Shown one piece after another: positions 10,329 through 24,400 of a DNA stretch of 64,000 nt. Source of the DNA: Labia minor (Eukaryota; Arthropoda; Insecta; Dermaptera; Spongiphoridae); NCBI GenBank assembly GCA_963082975.1, contig OY720349.1, positions 61,130,501 through 61,194,500 of the forward strand, in the 5' to 3' direction. Under the pieces are notes generated by a model that saw only the letters and a list, made by a program, of their open reading frames with translations, was not told the DNA's origin and searched no databases. How positions within the stretch are numbered: position 1 is the stretch's first letter; each line of letters starts with the position of its first letter. Both the position numbers and the translations under genes were made by a program.

Positions 10329-11285
10329 TAAATTCTATTTTTGTTTTTTGGTTTTCCTTTTCACATTTTGACTTTAAAATTTCATCCTATCTTTTTAATC
10401 AAGTCTCTTTATTATATTTCTATTTAATTCTAATATTATATTCATACAATTTGCAAATAATGAATAAATAAAATTACTCACATTTTCAAAAAATAATTCA
10501 TAACATTACTTTTAGAAAACCTCGTTATTCATTTTATTAATTTGTAAATTACCTCTTCGACATAATCAACATCTTTATATGAAAATGTACTGAATTCTTT
10601 TGAGCCTGTTGGTATTTTTCTTTTAAGAATACAAAAATAAAACTTTCCCTAACATTATAGGAAATAGGAAATACATTATAAATGAAACTATTCGAATATC
10701 TTTTTATTGATGTAACCAAACCCTCCCTCACTCACTCTGTTTTAGACAAAACACATTGAATGAATGAAATAACAAGAAAATTTAACTATTTTATACTTTT
10801 ATAATTGCAAACAAGAGTGGTTTCTATGGAAATATTATTAAGAATTGGAAAAAAAAAAAAAAAAAAAAAAAAAAAAGAAAAATTATATCGCGAAAATAAA
10901 TAAAAATATATACCCTAATAACTATTAAAATTCTTACCCATTGAACTTATCAAATGTCCATGTCATAAATTTTATTCTAAACAATACAGACAGCTCCCGT
11001 CTACCATTTGTCAAATTAGTTATTATTTTACATCCTACTTTCGAAAAAAATAAACAAAAAGGAAAAAAAAAATTCAAATAGCTATATTGCCTTTATTTTA
11101 TGATTATTCTTTCTCTACCTCTCTTTGAGATGTCATAAATTGAAATTTGTTAAACAATAAAACAACCAAACCACCACCACCAATACGTATATACGTATAT
11201 ATATTTGAAAATTGAACATTAATGTATCAATTTGTTCATTAATAATTGATTTTATTTAATAGATGGAGAGTAATTTTAAATCAGT

Positions 11286-11405
11286 GGCAACGGCCATATC
11301 ATGTTGAATGCACCGGTTCTCGTCTGATCACCGAAGTTAAGCAACATCGAGCGCGGTTAGTACTTGGATGGGTGACCGCTTGGGAACACCGCGTGCCGTT
11401 GCCCT
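11286..11405 (+). rRNA. 5S ribosomal RNA
   Basis: Intact 5S gene; gene and spacer match the unit at 10,209 closely (TATAGGAAA type). Confidence 0.97.
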
Positions 11406-12362
11406 TAAATTCTATTTTTGTTTTTTGGTTTTCCTTTTCACATTTTGACTTTAAAATTTCATCCTATCTTTTTAATCAAGTCTCTTTATTATATTTCTAT
11501 TTAATTCTAATATTATATTCATACAATTTGCAAATAATGAATAAATAAAATTACTCACATTTTCAAAAAATAATTCATAACATTACTTTTAGAAAACCTC
11601 GTTATTCATTTTATTAATTTGTAAATTACCTCTTCGACATAATCAACATCTTTATATGAAAATGTACTGAATTCTTTTGAGCCTGTTGGTATTTTTCTTT
11701 TAAGAATACAAAAATAAAACTTTCCCTAACATTATAGGAAATAGGAAATACATTATAAATGAAACTATTCGAATATCTTTTTATTGATGTAACCAAACCC
11801 TCCCTCACTCACTCTGTTTTAGACAAAACACATTGAATGAATGAAATAACAAGAAAATTTAACTATTTTATACTTTTATAATTGCAAACAAGAGTGGTTT
11901 CTATGGAAATATTATTAAGAATTGGAAAAAAAAAAAAAAAAAAAAAAAAAAAAGAAAAATTATATCGCGAAAATAAATAAAAATATATACCCTAATAACT
12001 ATTAAAATTCTTACCCATTGAACTTATCAAATGTCCATGTCATAAATTTTATTCTAAACAATACAGACAGCTCCCGTCTACCATTTGTCAAATTAGTTAT
12101 TATTTTACATCCTACTTTCGAAAAAAATAAACAAAAAGGAAAAAAAAAATTCAAATAGCTATATTGCCTTTATTTTATGATTATTCTTTCTCTACCTCTC
12201 TTTGAGATGTCATAAATTGAAATTTGTTAAACAATAAAACAACCAAACCACCACCACCAATACGTATATACGTATATATATTTGAAAATTGAACATTAAT
12301 GTATCAATTTGTTCATTAATAATTGATTTTATTTAATAGATGGAGAGTAATTTTAAATCAGT

Positions 12363-12482
12363 GGCAACGGCCATATCATGTTGAATGCACCGGTTCTCGT
12401 CTGATCACCGAAGTTAAGCAACATCGAGCGCGGTTAGTACTTGGATGGGTGACCGCTTGGGAACACCGCGTGCCGTTGCCCT
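12363..12482 (+). rRNA. 5S ribosomal RNA
   Basis: Intact 5S gene; spacer of the same TATAGGAAA type as the two preceding units. Confidence 0.97.
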
Positions 12483-13439
12483 TAAATTCTATTTTTGTTT
12501 TTTGGTTTTCCTTTTCACATTTTGACTTTAAAATTTCATCCTATCTTTTTAATCAAGTCTCTTTATTATATTTCTATTTAATTCTAATATTATATTCATA
12601 CAATTTGCAAATAATGAATAAATAAAATTACTCACATTTTCAAAAAATAATTCATAACATTACTTTTAGAAAACCTCGTTATTCATTTTATTAATTTGTA
12701 AATTACCTCTTCGACATAATCAACATCTTTATATGAAAATGTACTGAATTCTTTTGAGCCTGTTGGTATTTTTCTTTTAAGAATACAAAAATAAAACTTT
12801 CCCTAACATTATAGGAAATAGGAAATACATTATAAATGAAACTATTCGAATATCTTTTTATTGATGTAACCAAACCCTCCCTCACTCACTCTGTTTTAGA
12901 CAAAACACATTGAATGAATGAAATAACAAGAAAATTTAACTATTTTATACTTTTATAATTGCAAACAAGAGTGGTTTCTATGGAAATATTATTAAGAATT
13001 GGAAAAAAAAAAAAAAAAAAAAAAAAAAAAGAAAAATTATATCGCGAAAATAAATAAAAATATATACCCTAATAACTATTAAAATTCTTACCCATTGAAC
13101 TTATCAAATGTCCATGTCATAAATTTTATTCTAAACAATACAGACAGCTCCCGTCTACCATTTGTCAAATTAGTTATTATTTTACATCCTACTTTCGAAA
13201 AAAATAAACAAAAAGGAAAAAAAAAATTCAAATAGCTATATTGCCTTTATTTTATGATTATTCTTTCTCTACCTCTCTTTGAGATGTCATAAATTGAAAT
13301 TTGTTAAACAATAAAACAACCAAACCACCACCACCAATACGTATATACGTATATATATTTGAAAATTGAACATTAATGTATCAATTTGTTCATTAATAAT
13401 TGATTTTATTTAATAGATGGAGAGTAATTTTAAATCAGT

Positions 13440-13559
13440 GGCAACGGCCATATCATGTTGAATGCACCGGTTCTCGTCTGATCACCGAAGTTAAGCAACA
13501 TCGAGCGCGGTTAGTACTTGGATGGGTGACCGCTTGGGAACACCGCGTGCCGTTGCCCT
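13440..13559 (+). rRNA. 5S ribosomal RNA
   Basis: Intact 5S gene; last of the run of four near-identical TATAGGAAA-type units. Confidence 0.97.
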
Positions 13560-14516
13560 TAAATTCTATTTTTGTTTTTTGGTTTTCCTTTTCACATTTT
13601 GACTTTAAAATTTCATCCTATCTTTTTAATCAAGTCTCTTTATTATATTTCTATTTAATTCTAATATTATATTCATACAATTTGCAAATAATGAATAAAT
13701 AAAATTACTCACATTTTCAAAAAATAATTCATAACATTACTTTTAGAAAACCTCGTTATTCATTTTATTAATTTGTAAATTACCTCTTCGACATAATCAA
13801 CATCTTTATATGAAAATGTACTGAATTCTTTTGAGCCTGTTGGTATTTTTCTTTTAAGAATACAAAAATAAAACTTTCCCTAACATTATAGGAAATAGGA
13901 AATACATTATAAATGAAACTATTCGAATATCTTTTTATTGATGTAACCAAACCCTCCCTCACTCACTCTGTTTTAGACAAAACACATTGAATGAATGAAA
14001 TAACAAGAAAATTTAACTATTTTATACTTTTATAATTGCAAACAAGAGTGGTTTCTATGGAAATATTATTAAGAATTGGAAAAAAAAAAAAAAAAAAAAA
14101 AAAAAAAGAAAAATTATATCGCGAAAATAAATAAAAATATATACCCTAATAACTATTAAAATTCTTACCCATTGAACTTATCAAATGTCCATGTCATAAA
14201 TTTTATTCTAAACAATACAGACAGCTCCCGTCTACCATTTGTCAAATTAGTTATTATTTTACATCCTACTTTCGAAAAAAATAAACAAAAAGGAAAAAAA
14301 AAATTCAAATAGCTATATTGCCTTTATTTTATGATTATTCTTTCTCTACCTCTCTTTGAGATGTCATAAATTGAAATTTGTTAAACAATAAAACAACCAA
14401 ACCACCACCACCAATACGTATATACGTATATATATTTGAAAATTGAACATTAATGTATCAATTTGTTCATTAATAATTGATTTTATTTAATAGATGGAGA
14501 GTAATTTTAAATCAGT

Positions 14517-14636
14517 GGCAACGGCCATATCATGTTGAATGCACCGGTTCTCGTCTGATCACCGAAGTTAAGCAACATCGAGCGCGGTTAGTACTTGGAT
14601 GGGTGACCGCTTGGGAACACCGCGTGCCGTTGCCCT
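14517..14636 (+). rRNA. 5S ribosomal RNA
   Basis: Intact 5S gene; the spacer switches back to the AAAATATAC / TATAAGAAA variant seen after 9,133. Confidence 0.97.
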
Positions 14637-15590
14637 TAAATTCTATTTTTGTTTTTTGGTTTTCCTTTTCACATTTTGACTTTAAAATTTCATCCTATCT
14701 TTTTAATCAAGTCTCTTTATTATATTTCTATTTAATTCTAATATTATATTCATACAATTTGCAAATAATGAATAAATAAAATTACTCACATTTTCAAAAA
14801 ATAATTCATAACATTACTTTTAGAAAACCTCGTTATTCATTTTATTAATTTGTAAATTACCTCTTCGACATAATCAACATCTTTATATGAAAATATACTG
14901 AATTCTTTTGAGCCTGTTGGTATTTTTCTTTTAAGAATACAAAAATAAAACTTTCCCTAACATTATAAGAAATAGGAAATACATTATAAATGAAACTATT
15001 CGAATATCTTTTTATTGATGTAACCAAACCCTCCCTCACTCACTCTGTTTTAGACAAAACACATTGAATGAATGAAATAACAAGAAAATTTAACTATTTT
15101 ATACTTTTATAATTGCAAACAAGAGTGGTTTCTATGGAAATATTATTAAGAATTGGAAAAAAAAAAAAAAAAAAAAAAAAAGAAAAATTATATCGCGAAA
15201 ATAAATAAAAATATATACCCTAATAACTATTAAAATTCTTACCCATTGAACTTATCAAATGTCCATGTCATAAATTTTATTCTAAACAATACAGACAGCT
15301 CCCGTCTACCATTTGTCAAATTAGTTATTATTTTACATCCTACTTTCGAAAAAAATAAACAAAAAGGAAAAAAAAAATTCAAATAGCTATATTGCCTTTA
15401 TTTTATGATTATTCTTTCTCTACCTCTCTTTGAGATGTCATAAATTGAAATTTGTTAAACAATAAAACAACCAAACCACCACCACCAATACGTATATACG
15501 TATATATATTTGAAAATTGAACATTAATGTATCAATTTGTTCATTAATAATTGATTTTATTTAATAGATGGAGAGTAATTTTAAATCAGT

Positions 15591-15710
15591 GGCAACGGCC
15601 ATATCATGTTGAATGCACCGGTTCTCGTCTGATCACCGAAGTTAAGCAACATCGAGCGCGGTTAGTACTTGGATGGGTGACCGCTTGGGAACACCGCGTG
15701 CCGTTGCCCT
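15591..15710 (+). rRNA. 5S ribosomal RNA
   Basis: Intact 5S gene; spacer of TATAGGAAA type. This unit lies slightly closer to its left neighbour than usual because the poly(A) tract between them is shorter. Confidence 0.97.
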
Positions 15711-16665
15711 TAAATTCTATTTTTGTTTTTTGGTTTTCCTTTTCACATTTTGACTTTAAAATTTCATCCTATCTTTTTAATCAAGTCTCTTTATTATATT
15801 TCTATTTAATTCTAATATTATATTCATACAATTTGCAAATAATGAATAAATAAAATTACTCACATTTTCAAAAAATAATTCATAACATTACTTTTAGAAA
15901 ACCTCGTTATTCATTTTATTAATTTGTAAATTACCTCTTCGACATAATCAACATCTTTATATGAAAATGTACTGAATTCTTTTGAGCCTGTTGGTATTTT
16001 TCTTTTAAGAATACAAAAATAAAACTTTCCCTAACATTATAGGAAATAGGAAATACATTATAAATGAAACTATTCGAATATCTTTTTATTGATGTAACCA
16101 AACCCTCCCTCACTCACTCTGTTTTAGACAAAACACATTGAATGAATGAAATAACAAGAAAATTTAACTATTTTATACTTTTATAATTGCAAACAAGAGT
16201 GGTTTCTATGGAAATATTATTAAGAATTGGAAAAAAAAAAAAAAAAAAAAAAAAAAGAAAAATTATATCGCGAAAATAAATAAAAATATATACCCTAATA
16301 ACTATTAAAATTCTTACCCATTGAACTTATCAAATGTCCATGTCATAAATTTTATTCTAAACAATACAGACAGCTCCCGTCTACCATTTGTCAAATTAGT
16401 TATTATTTTACATCCTACTTTCGAAAAAAATAAACAAAAAGGAAAAAAAAAATTCAAATAGCTATATTGCCTTTATTTTATGATTATTCTTTCTCTACCT
16501 CTCTTTGAGATGTCATAAATTGAAATTTGTTAAACAATAAAACAACCAAACCACCACCACCAATACGTATATACGTATATATATTTGAAAATTGAACATT
16601 AATGTATCAATTTGTTCATTAATAATTGATTTTATTTAATAGATGGAGAGTAATTTTAAATCAGT

Positions 16666-16785
16666 GGCAACGGCCATATCATGTTGAATGCACCGGTTCT
16701 CGTCTGATCACCGAAGTTAAGCAACATCGAGCGCGGTTAGTACTTGGATGGGTGACCGCTTGGGAACACCGCGTGCCGTTGCCCT
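16666..16785 (+). rRNA. 5S ribosomal RNA
   Basis: Intact 5S gene; TATAGGAAA-type spacer, like the preceding unit. Confidence 0.97.
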
Positions 16786-17742
16786 TAAATTCTATTTTTG
16801 TTTTTTGGTTTTCCTTTTCACATTTTGACTTTAAAATTTCATCCTATCTTTTTAATCAAGTCTCTTTATTATATTTCTATTTAATTCTAATATTATATTC
16901 ATACAATTTGCAAATAATGAATAAATAAAATTACTCACATTTTCAAAAAATAATTCATAACATTACTTTTAGAAAACCTCGTTATTCATTTTATTAATTT
17001 GTAAATTACCTCTTCGACATAATCAACATCTTTATATGAAAATGTACTGAATTCTTTTGAGCCTGTTGGTATTTTTCTTTTAAGAATACAAAAATAAAAC
17101 TTTCCCTAACATTATAGGAAATAGGAAATACATTATAAATGAAACTATTCGAATATCTTTTTATTGATGTAACCAAACCCTCCCTCACTCACTCTGTTTT
17201 AGACAAAACACATTGAATGAATGAAATAACAAGAAAATTTAACTATTTTATACTTTTATAATTGCAAACAAGAGTGGTTTCTATGGAAATATTATTAAGA
17301 ATTGGAAAAAAAAAAAAAAAAAAAAAAAAAAAAGAAAAATTATATCGCGAAAATAAATAAAAATATATACCCTAATAACTATTAAAATTCTTACCCATTG
17401 AACTTATCAAATGTCCATGTCATAAATTTTATTCTAAACAATACAGACAGCTCCCGTCTACCATTTGTCAAATTAGTTATTATTTTACATCCTACTTTCG
17501 AAAAAAATAAACAAAAAGGAAAAAAAAAATTCAAATAGCTATATTGCCTTTATTTTATGATTATTCTTTCTCTACCTCTCTTTGAGATGTCATAAATTGA
17601 AATTTGTTAAACAATAAAACAACCAAACCACCACCACCAATACGTATATACGTATATATATTTGAAAATTGAACATTAATGTATCAATTTGTTCATTAAT
17701 AATTGATTTTATTTAATAGATGGAGAGTAATTTTAAATCAGT

Positions 17743-17862
17743 GGCAACGGCCATATCATGTTGAATGCACCGGTTCTCGTCTGATCACCGAAGTTAAGCA
17801 ACATCGAGCGCGGTTAGTACTTGGATGGGTGACCGCTTGGGAACACCGCGTGCCGTTGCCCT
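17743..17862 (+). rRNA. 5S ribosomal RNA
   Basis: Intact 5S gene; the first downstream spacer with CCTTTGCAC in place of CCTTTTCAC, combined with ACATTTAG. Confidence 0.97.
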
Positions 17863-18819
17863 TAAATTCTATTTTTGTTTTTTGGTTTTCCTTTGCACAT
17901 TTTGACTTTAAAATTTCATCCTATCTTTTTAATCAAGTCTCTTTATTATATTTCTATTTAATTCTAATATTATATTCATACAATTTGCAAATAATGAATA
18001 AATAAAATTACTCACATTTTCAAAAAATAATTCATAACATTACATTTAGAAAACCTCGTTATTCATTTTATTAATTTGTAAATTACCTCTTCGACATAAT
18101 CAACATCTTTATATGAAAATGTACTGAATTCTTTTGAGCCTGTTGGTATTTTTCTTTTAAGAATACAAAAATAAAACTTTCCCTAACATTATAAGAAATA
18201 GGAAATACATTATAAATGAAACTATTCGAATATCTTTTTATTGATGTAACCAAACCCTCCCTCACTCACTCTGTTTTAGACAAAACACATTGAATGAATG
18301 AAATAACAAGAAAATTTAACTATTTTATACTTTTATAATTGCAAACAAGAGTGGTTTCTATGGAAATATTATTAAGAATTGGAAAAAAAAAAAAAAAAAA
18401 AAAAAAAAAAGAAAAATTATATCGCGAAAATAAATAAAAATATATACCCTAATAACTATTAAAATTCTTACCCATTGAACTTATCAAATGTCCATGTCAT
18501 AAATTTTATTCTAAACAATACAGACAGCTCCCGTCTACCATTTGTCAAATTAGTTATTATTTTACATCCTACTTTCGAAAAAAATAAACAAAAAGGAAAA
18601 AAAAAATTCAAATAGCTATATTGCCTTTATTTTATGATTATTCTTTCTCTACCTCTCTTTGAGATGTCATAAATTGAAATTTGTTAAACAATAAAACAAC
18701 CAAACCACCACCACCAATACGTATATACGTATATATATTTGAAAATTGAACATTAATGTATCAATTTGTTCATTAATAATTGATTTTATTTAATAGATGG
18801 AGAGTAATTTTAAATCAGT

Positions 18820-18939
18820 GGCAACGGCCATATCATGTTGAATGCACCGGTTCTCGTCTGATCACCGAAGTTAAGCAACATCGAGCGCGGTTAGTACTTG
18901 GATGGGTGACCGCTTGGGAACACCGCGTGCCGTTGCCCT
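18820..18939 (+). rRNA. 5S ribosomal RNA
   Basis: Intact 5S gene; the spacer shares CCTTTGCAC with its left neighbour and adds the CCCAAACATT variant, which reappears only after the gene at 30,595. Confidence 0.97.
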
Positions 18940-19895
18940 TAAATTCTATTTTTGTTTTTTGGTTTTCCTTTGCACATTTTGACTTTAAAATTTCATCCTA
19001 TCTTTTTAATCAAGTCTCTTTATTATATTTCTATTTAATTCTAATATTATATTCATACAATTTGCAAATAATGAATAAATAAAATTACTCACATTTTCAA
19101 AAAATAATTCATAACATTACATTTAGAAAACCTCGTTATTCATTTTATTAATTTGTAAATTACCTCTTCGACATAATCAACATCTTTATATGAAAATGTA
19201 CTGAATTCTTTTGAGCCTGTTGGTATTTTTCTTTTAAGAATACAAAAATAAAACTTTCCCAAACATTATAGGAAATAGGAAATACATTATAAATGAAACT
19301 ATTCGAATATCTTTTTATTGATGTAACCAAACCCTCCCTCACTCACTCTGTTTTAGACAAAACACATTGAATGAATGAAATAACAAGAAAATTTAACTAT
19401 TTTATACTTTTATAATTGCAAACAAGAGTGGTTTCTATGGAAATATTATTAAGAATTGGAAAAAAAAAAAAAAAAAAAAAAAAAAAGAAAAATTATATCG
19501 CGAAAATAAATAAAAATATATACCCTAATAACTATTAAAATTCTTACCCATTGAACTTATCAAATGTCCATGTCATAAATTTTATTCTAAACAATACAGA
19601 CAGCTCCCGTCTACCATTTGTCAAATTAGTTATTATTTTACATCCTACTTTCGAAAAAAATAAACAAAAAGGAAAAAAAAAATTCAAATAGCTATATTGC
19701 CTTTATTTTATGATTATTCTTTCTCTACCTCTCTTTGAGATGTCATAAATTGAAATTTGTTAAACAATAAAACAACCAAACCACCACCACCAATACGTAT
19801 ATACGTATATATATTTGAAAATTGAACATTAATGTATCAATTTGTTCATTAATAATTGATTTTATTTAATAGATGGAGAGTAATTTTAAATCAGT

Positions 19896-19933
19896 GGCAA
19901 CGGCCATATCATGTTGAATGCACCGGTTCTCGT
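19896..19933 (+). pseudogene. 5S rRNA gene, 5' fragment (+1 to +38), split by retrotransposon
   Basis: First 38 nt of a 5S gene, cut at the same base as the locus at 1623. It includes the 14-nt TSD (19,920-19,933). The ATG at 5S +16 (19,911) reads in frame into the element's gag. The 3' part is at 25,283-25,364. Confidence 0.95.
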
Positions 19934-21461
19934 GAGTTCTAGTCGAGCATCGGTACGGTTAACATCTCCTTCCAGAGTGGAGACCCCGAGCCCGAACAAT
20001 AACCCGCCTACGGATCCCAAGCCCGGCCTACCTGCCAAGCCCTTGGGCCAGCCCTTAGAATTGCCTCCGAGTAAAGCTAAAACTATCAGTGTGCAGACTA
20101 AAGGTCTTTCGAACAAGAAAGCTTTTGAGTTATTAATTAACTCAAAAAGATCCTTAACGAAAGCTGACGTGAAACGTCTAAGTGTTAGAATGTCGACAGG
20201 CAAGAAAAATTCTTCGAGTGGGGTTACAAGTAACTCCAAAATGCAGGCTCTCGAAAACGAGAACAAAGAGTTAAGAAAAAAAATACAAGAATTGGAAGAT
20301 TTAATCAAAAACCAAATTTCAACAGCAACAGTTGAAATGGAAGAAGTTAACGCCGAGATTAATAATTGGACGGAGGTCACAAGAAAAAGAAAAGCAGGTA
20401 AAGAATCTTTAGTGCCTCAATCCAATAAAAAGCTGCTGACCGGTGAAACAACAATAAATGAAAATCCTAAAAAAATCACTACTCCGCAGGTGGAAAAGAC
20501 CTCAGCAAAAGAGAAATGTCCACCAATATCAATCAACAACGATATCGCGGTCCAAGTGATACAGATTATGAAGACTTTTTCAAAACATTTTGAAATCAAA
20601 CGAAGACCGGGTTCGAAAATGTCTAATATAATCACCCAATCAATGGATGATTATAAAAAAATAATTGCCAAACTAAGAGAAAGGAAGTATGAATTTTTTA
20701 CATTTACTCCAAAATGTGAAAAATATCAGACATTTCTTCTCAAAGGGTTGGCTCTCGAAACGAGTGAAGAAATCGTGAAAGAAGAATTAGATATTCACAA
20801 GAATATAAAATTCACCAAAATAGAGAGATTCGCAACAAAAAAATCCAAGGACGAAAAGAAAACTCTTCCCATGTTCTTAATCCAAATAAGCCCGGACAGC
20901 AAATTTAAAGACTTAAAAGAAATTAAAACCATATTTCATCAAAGGATTCACTGGGAAAACATAAAAAAACAACAAATGATGCAATGTTACAATTGCCAAC
21001 GCATGGGTCACTCATCTCACTCATGCAATATGGAATCAAGATGTGTTAAATGTAACACAAAACATGAAAAAGGTCAGTGCCAAATTACAATTGATACAGA
21101 CAAATCAAAAATTTTCTGTGTCAATTGTAAAGAATACGGCCACCCGGCTTCATACAAGGGTTGTCCAGAAAAAAGAAAATTAATGGATAAAATAAAGAAC
21201 AAGAAGAATGAAGAAAAAGACAATAAAATAAATAGGGTGAACCGAATTACCAAGATGGTTAATCCAGGTATGTCATTCGCGGCAGCGGTGAATAATAATA
21301 GTGCAAGTGATTCAAACAAAACATCAAATAGTGAAAGTGTTACAGTGCAAAGTGCTCCCCTTGAAAATAATGTTGAAAGCAGACTGCAAAGAATGGAAAA
21401 TGCAATTCAACAACTTACAATCAGCATGCAAATAATTGCCAACTTACTACAACCTCAATGA
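19911..21461 (+). CDS. ORF1 gag-like protein of copy 2 (ATG in 5S sequence)
   Basis: A 516-codon frame that begins at an ATG lying in the 5S gene (+16) and reads through the junction into the element. The next in-frame ATG is codon 94 (20,190). Domain order is as in the other copies: Pro-rich N-terminus (about 25-55), coiled coil (about 110-135), PRE_C2HC-like region, three zinc knuckles and a C-terminal helix. It is 4 codons shorter than copy 3 because of an indel after the coiled coil. Differences from copy 3 upstream of codon 94 are substitutions only, with no frame-breaking indel, though several change residues. Whether the 5S ATG is really used is unproven. The TGA overlaps the ORF2 start. 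Confidence 0.8.
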   Translation: MLNAPVLVSSSRASVRLTSPSRVETPSPNNNPPTDPKPGLPAKPLGQPLELPPSKAKTISVQTKGLSNKKAFELLINSKRSLTKADVKRLSVRMSTGKKNSSSGVTSNSKMQALENENKELRKKIQELEDLIKNQISTATVEMEEVNAEINNWTEVTRKRKAGKESLVPQSNKKLLTGETTINENPKKITTPQVEKTSAKEKCPPISINNDIAVQVIQIMKTFSKHFEIKRRPGSKMSNIITQSMDDYKKIIAKLRERKYEFFTFTPKCEKYQTFLLKGLALETSEEIVKEELDIHKNIKFTKIERFATKKSKDEKKTLPMFLIQISPDSKFKDLKEIKTIFHQRIHWENIKKQQMMQCYNCQRMGHSSHSCNMESRCVKCNTKHEKGQCQITIDTDKSKIFCVNCKEYGHPASYKGCPEKRKLMDKIKNKKNEEKDNKINRVNRITKMVNPGMSFAAAVNNNSASDSNKTSNSESVTVQSAPLENNVESRLQRMENAIQQLTISMQIIANLLQPQ

Positions 21462-24400
21462 ATACTGGTGAGTGCTCAACAGATAGGAAAATCCAAAAAT
21501 CTTTTAAATTAAATTGCTTGTCATTAAATGTTAACTCGTTAGTTTCAATGCAAAAAAGAGCAAGCTTGCTTGCACTATTAGAAAAATATAGGCCGGATGT
21601 TCTTATGTTAAGTGAGACCAAACTTAATAAAATGCATCAAATGTCATTTGCTGAATACAACTTCATTAGGACAGATAATCCAAATGAAAACAATGCAGGA
21701 GGAACAGCAATATTAATTAAAAAATCATTCAATTATAGGGAAATTCTTAATAGCAAAATATTAAACAATAAAAAAGTAGAATCAACCATAATAAAAATTA
21801 AAATTGATAATAAAAAAAATCTTTTCCTAATATCAATATACTCCCCAAGTAAAAATGATAGTTTATTTATTGAAGAGCTAGAAAATATTTTCAAAAATCT
21901 CAATTTAGACCAACAGGACAATTACTTTTATTTGGCCGGTGACTTGAATGCCAAACACGTAAGATGGAATAATAGAAAAAATGACTCTAGAGGGAATAAA
22001 CTTTGCAGATGGGTCGGCGATAATGAAATTCAATTCAAAATAAAGCTACTTTGTTCAGAAATTCCTTCCTTCCCAAGAACAGGATCATTTATAGATCTGG
22101 TATTGATAGATACCAGATTAAAAGTAATTAATAAAAAAAATAATTACCAAGTTCCAGTGATTGATTTCGATGGAGATCACTTAGGTCTAATTTCTGAAGT
22201 GGAGCTTCCAGGCTTAGAAATAGAAAATCAAATAAATAAAAACAAATTTAACTTCAAAAAAACAAATTGGCAGCATTTCAAAAATTACCTTAACAAAACT
22301 TGTACAATTGACCTTTCGGAAAACCAAAATTTAAATAATCAAAAAATAGATGAATCAATAAATTTAATTGAACAACACATTCACTCTGCAATTCAAAAGG
22401 CAACACCCAAATTCAAAAGTTTCAACTCAATTGACAAATACGTCACTCATAAAATTAAAAAACTACAAAAAGAAAAAAGTTTTCTAATATCACAAATTAA
22501 TAAATTTTATAAAAATAATTTGAACCGTAACTCTGATGAATTTTTAATCCTGAAGGCTTTACTACGGGAAATTAGAAAAAAAATAAATAACGAAATCAGT
22601 CAATCAATTAACAATTATTGGAAAAACCAAATTGAAAATATACCAGAAAAAAGCTCATCAGAAACACTTCCAAAAATTAATGGTATTTTCAGAAGGGGAC
22701 AAAAAGGGAAGGCAATAAATACAAAAATAAAAATTCCAAACAATAGATTAGAAATTATAGAAAAGGCCGGAATTAAAAGGGAAAATCTAACAAAAGATGC
22801 AGAAGGTAACTTCGTAATTTACGACCCAATTGAAAAGCTTAATATAATGGGATTTCACTTTTCAATGACCCATTTGCAAAATAAAAATTTAGGTACACAT
22901 GGACTAACTAACATTATACAACATTGGACTGATAAACTAAAAACTGAAATACTGACTGACAAACAAAACAATAAAAGAATAAACAAATTTTCAATTCATA
23001 ACAAAGCTACAGACCCTATTTTAAAAGACGAACAACTCTCACTGACAAATTTCCAAGAAGTAAAAAACATTTTTAAAACATTAAATAACAAAACATCGAC
23101 TGGAATTGACAAAATTCCAAATTGTGTTCTTAAGCATCTGCCTGATAAAGTAATTGTCTATTTCACCATCATATTTAACAATGCCCTGAGCAATTTATAT
23201 TTTCCTGAAAAATGGAAAAAGGCACTATTAATAGCAATCCCAAAAAAAGACAAAGACACATCCATTTTAACAAATTTAAGGCCAATAAGTTTATTACCTT
23301 GCATTGGAAAGATATTTGAAATAATAATAAATAAAAGGTTGGTCTCAACATGTATAAATAAGAATATCCTACCTGAAACTCAATTCGGTTTTAGATACAA
23401 GCATTCAACAATTAATGCTATTACAAAATTAAACTCGGACATCTGTTGGGCTCTCAACGGAGGTAATGTGGTTGGAGCGTGTCTGATTGATGTTGAAAAG
23501 GCATTCGACACAGTCTGGAGAGAAGGCCTAATTTACAAACTATTAAAGAAAGGTTTCGACAAAAACTTAGTGAAAATGATATGGAGCATGATTGAAAACA
23601 GATCATTCGTAATGAGCGATAGAGGTTTGCAGTCCTCAATCAGCTTTCCGGTTGAAAACGGTTTACAACAGGGTACGATAAACTCGCCAGTTCTATTTAA
23701 TATATTTATAAGTGATATTCTAACAGCATATGAACTAAATGTTAAGAAAGGTCTGAATGCACTGGCATTTGCGGATGACCTGATCATTTATATTTCTGGG
23801 AAAAAAACAGATGAAATTCAACAAAAATTAGAATCTTTAGGCAACAAAATTTTTACTTTTTATAATAATTGGAAATTAAAGATAAATTTAAATAAATGTG
23901 AAACAATATTATTTAGGCCAATTATTAATAATGGAAACAAAAATTTAAAAAAGAATTGGAAAAATTTTCACATAAGTATAAATGGTCAGGTCATTCCCCA
24001 TAAAAACACAGTTCGTTATCTAGGCGTACATTTAGATGAAAGACTAATGTTCAAAAATCACATAAATATTCAATTAGCCAAGGCCAGAGCAGCATTCATG
24101 TCGTTAAAATGGCTATTCTATAGTCCGTATTTAAAGCCAAAAATAAAAATTCAATGCTATAGTCTATTTGTTAGACCAATTGTAACATACGGTTCAAGTA
24201 TATGGTTCAACCAAAACGCATCAACAATGGAGAAAATTCGTGTGTTTGAAAGGAAATGCTTAAGAGCTTGTTTGGGGATATGGAGGGCTCGAGAAACCAG
24301 CTATCAGAAATTTATAAATAATGAAACAATCTACAATCTGGCGAATTTAAATAGAATAGATTGCTTCATTATTAAATTAATAAGAAAATTTTATAGCAGA

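Noticed and set aside
19886-20380. 164-codon minus-strand frame opposite the gag
   Set aside because: Shadow of ORF1 on the other strand; codon pattern and homology belong to the plus strand.
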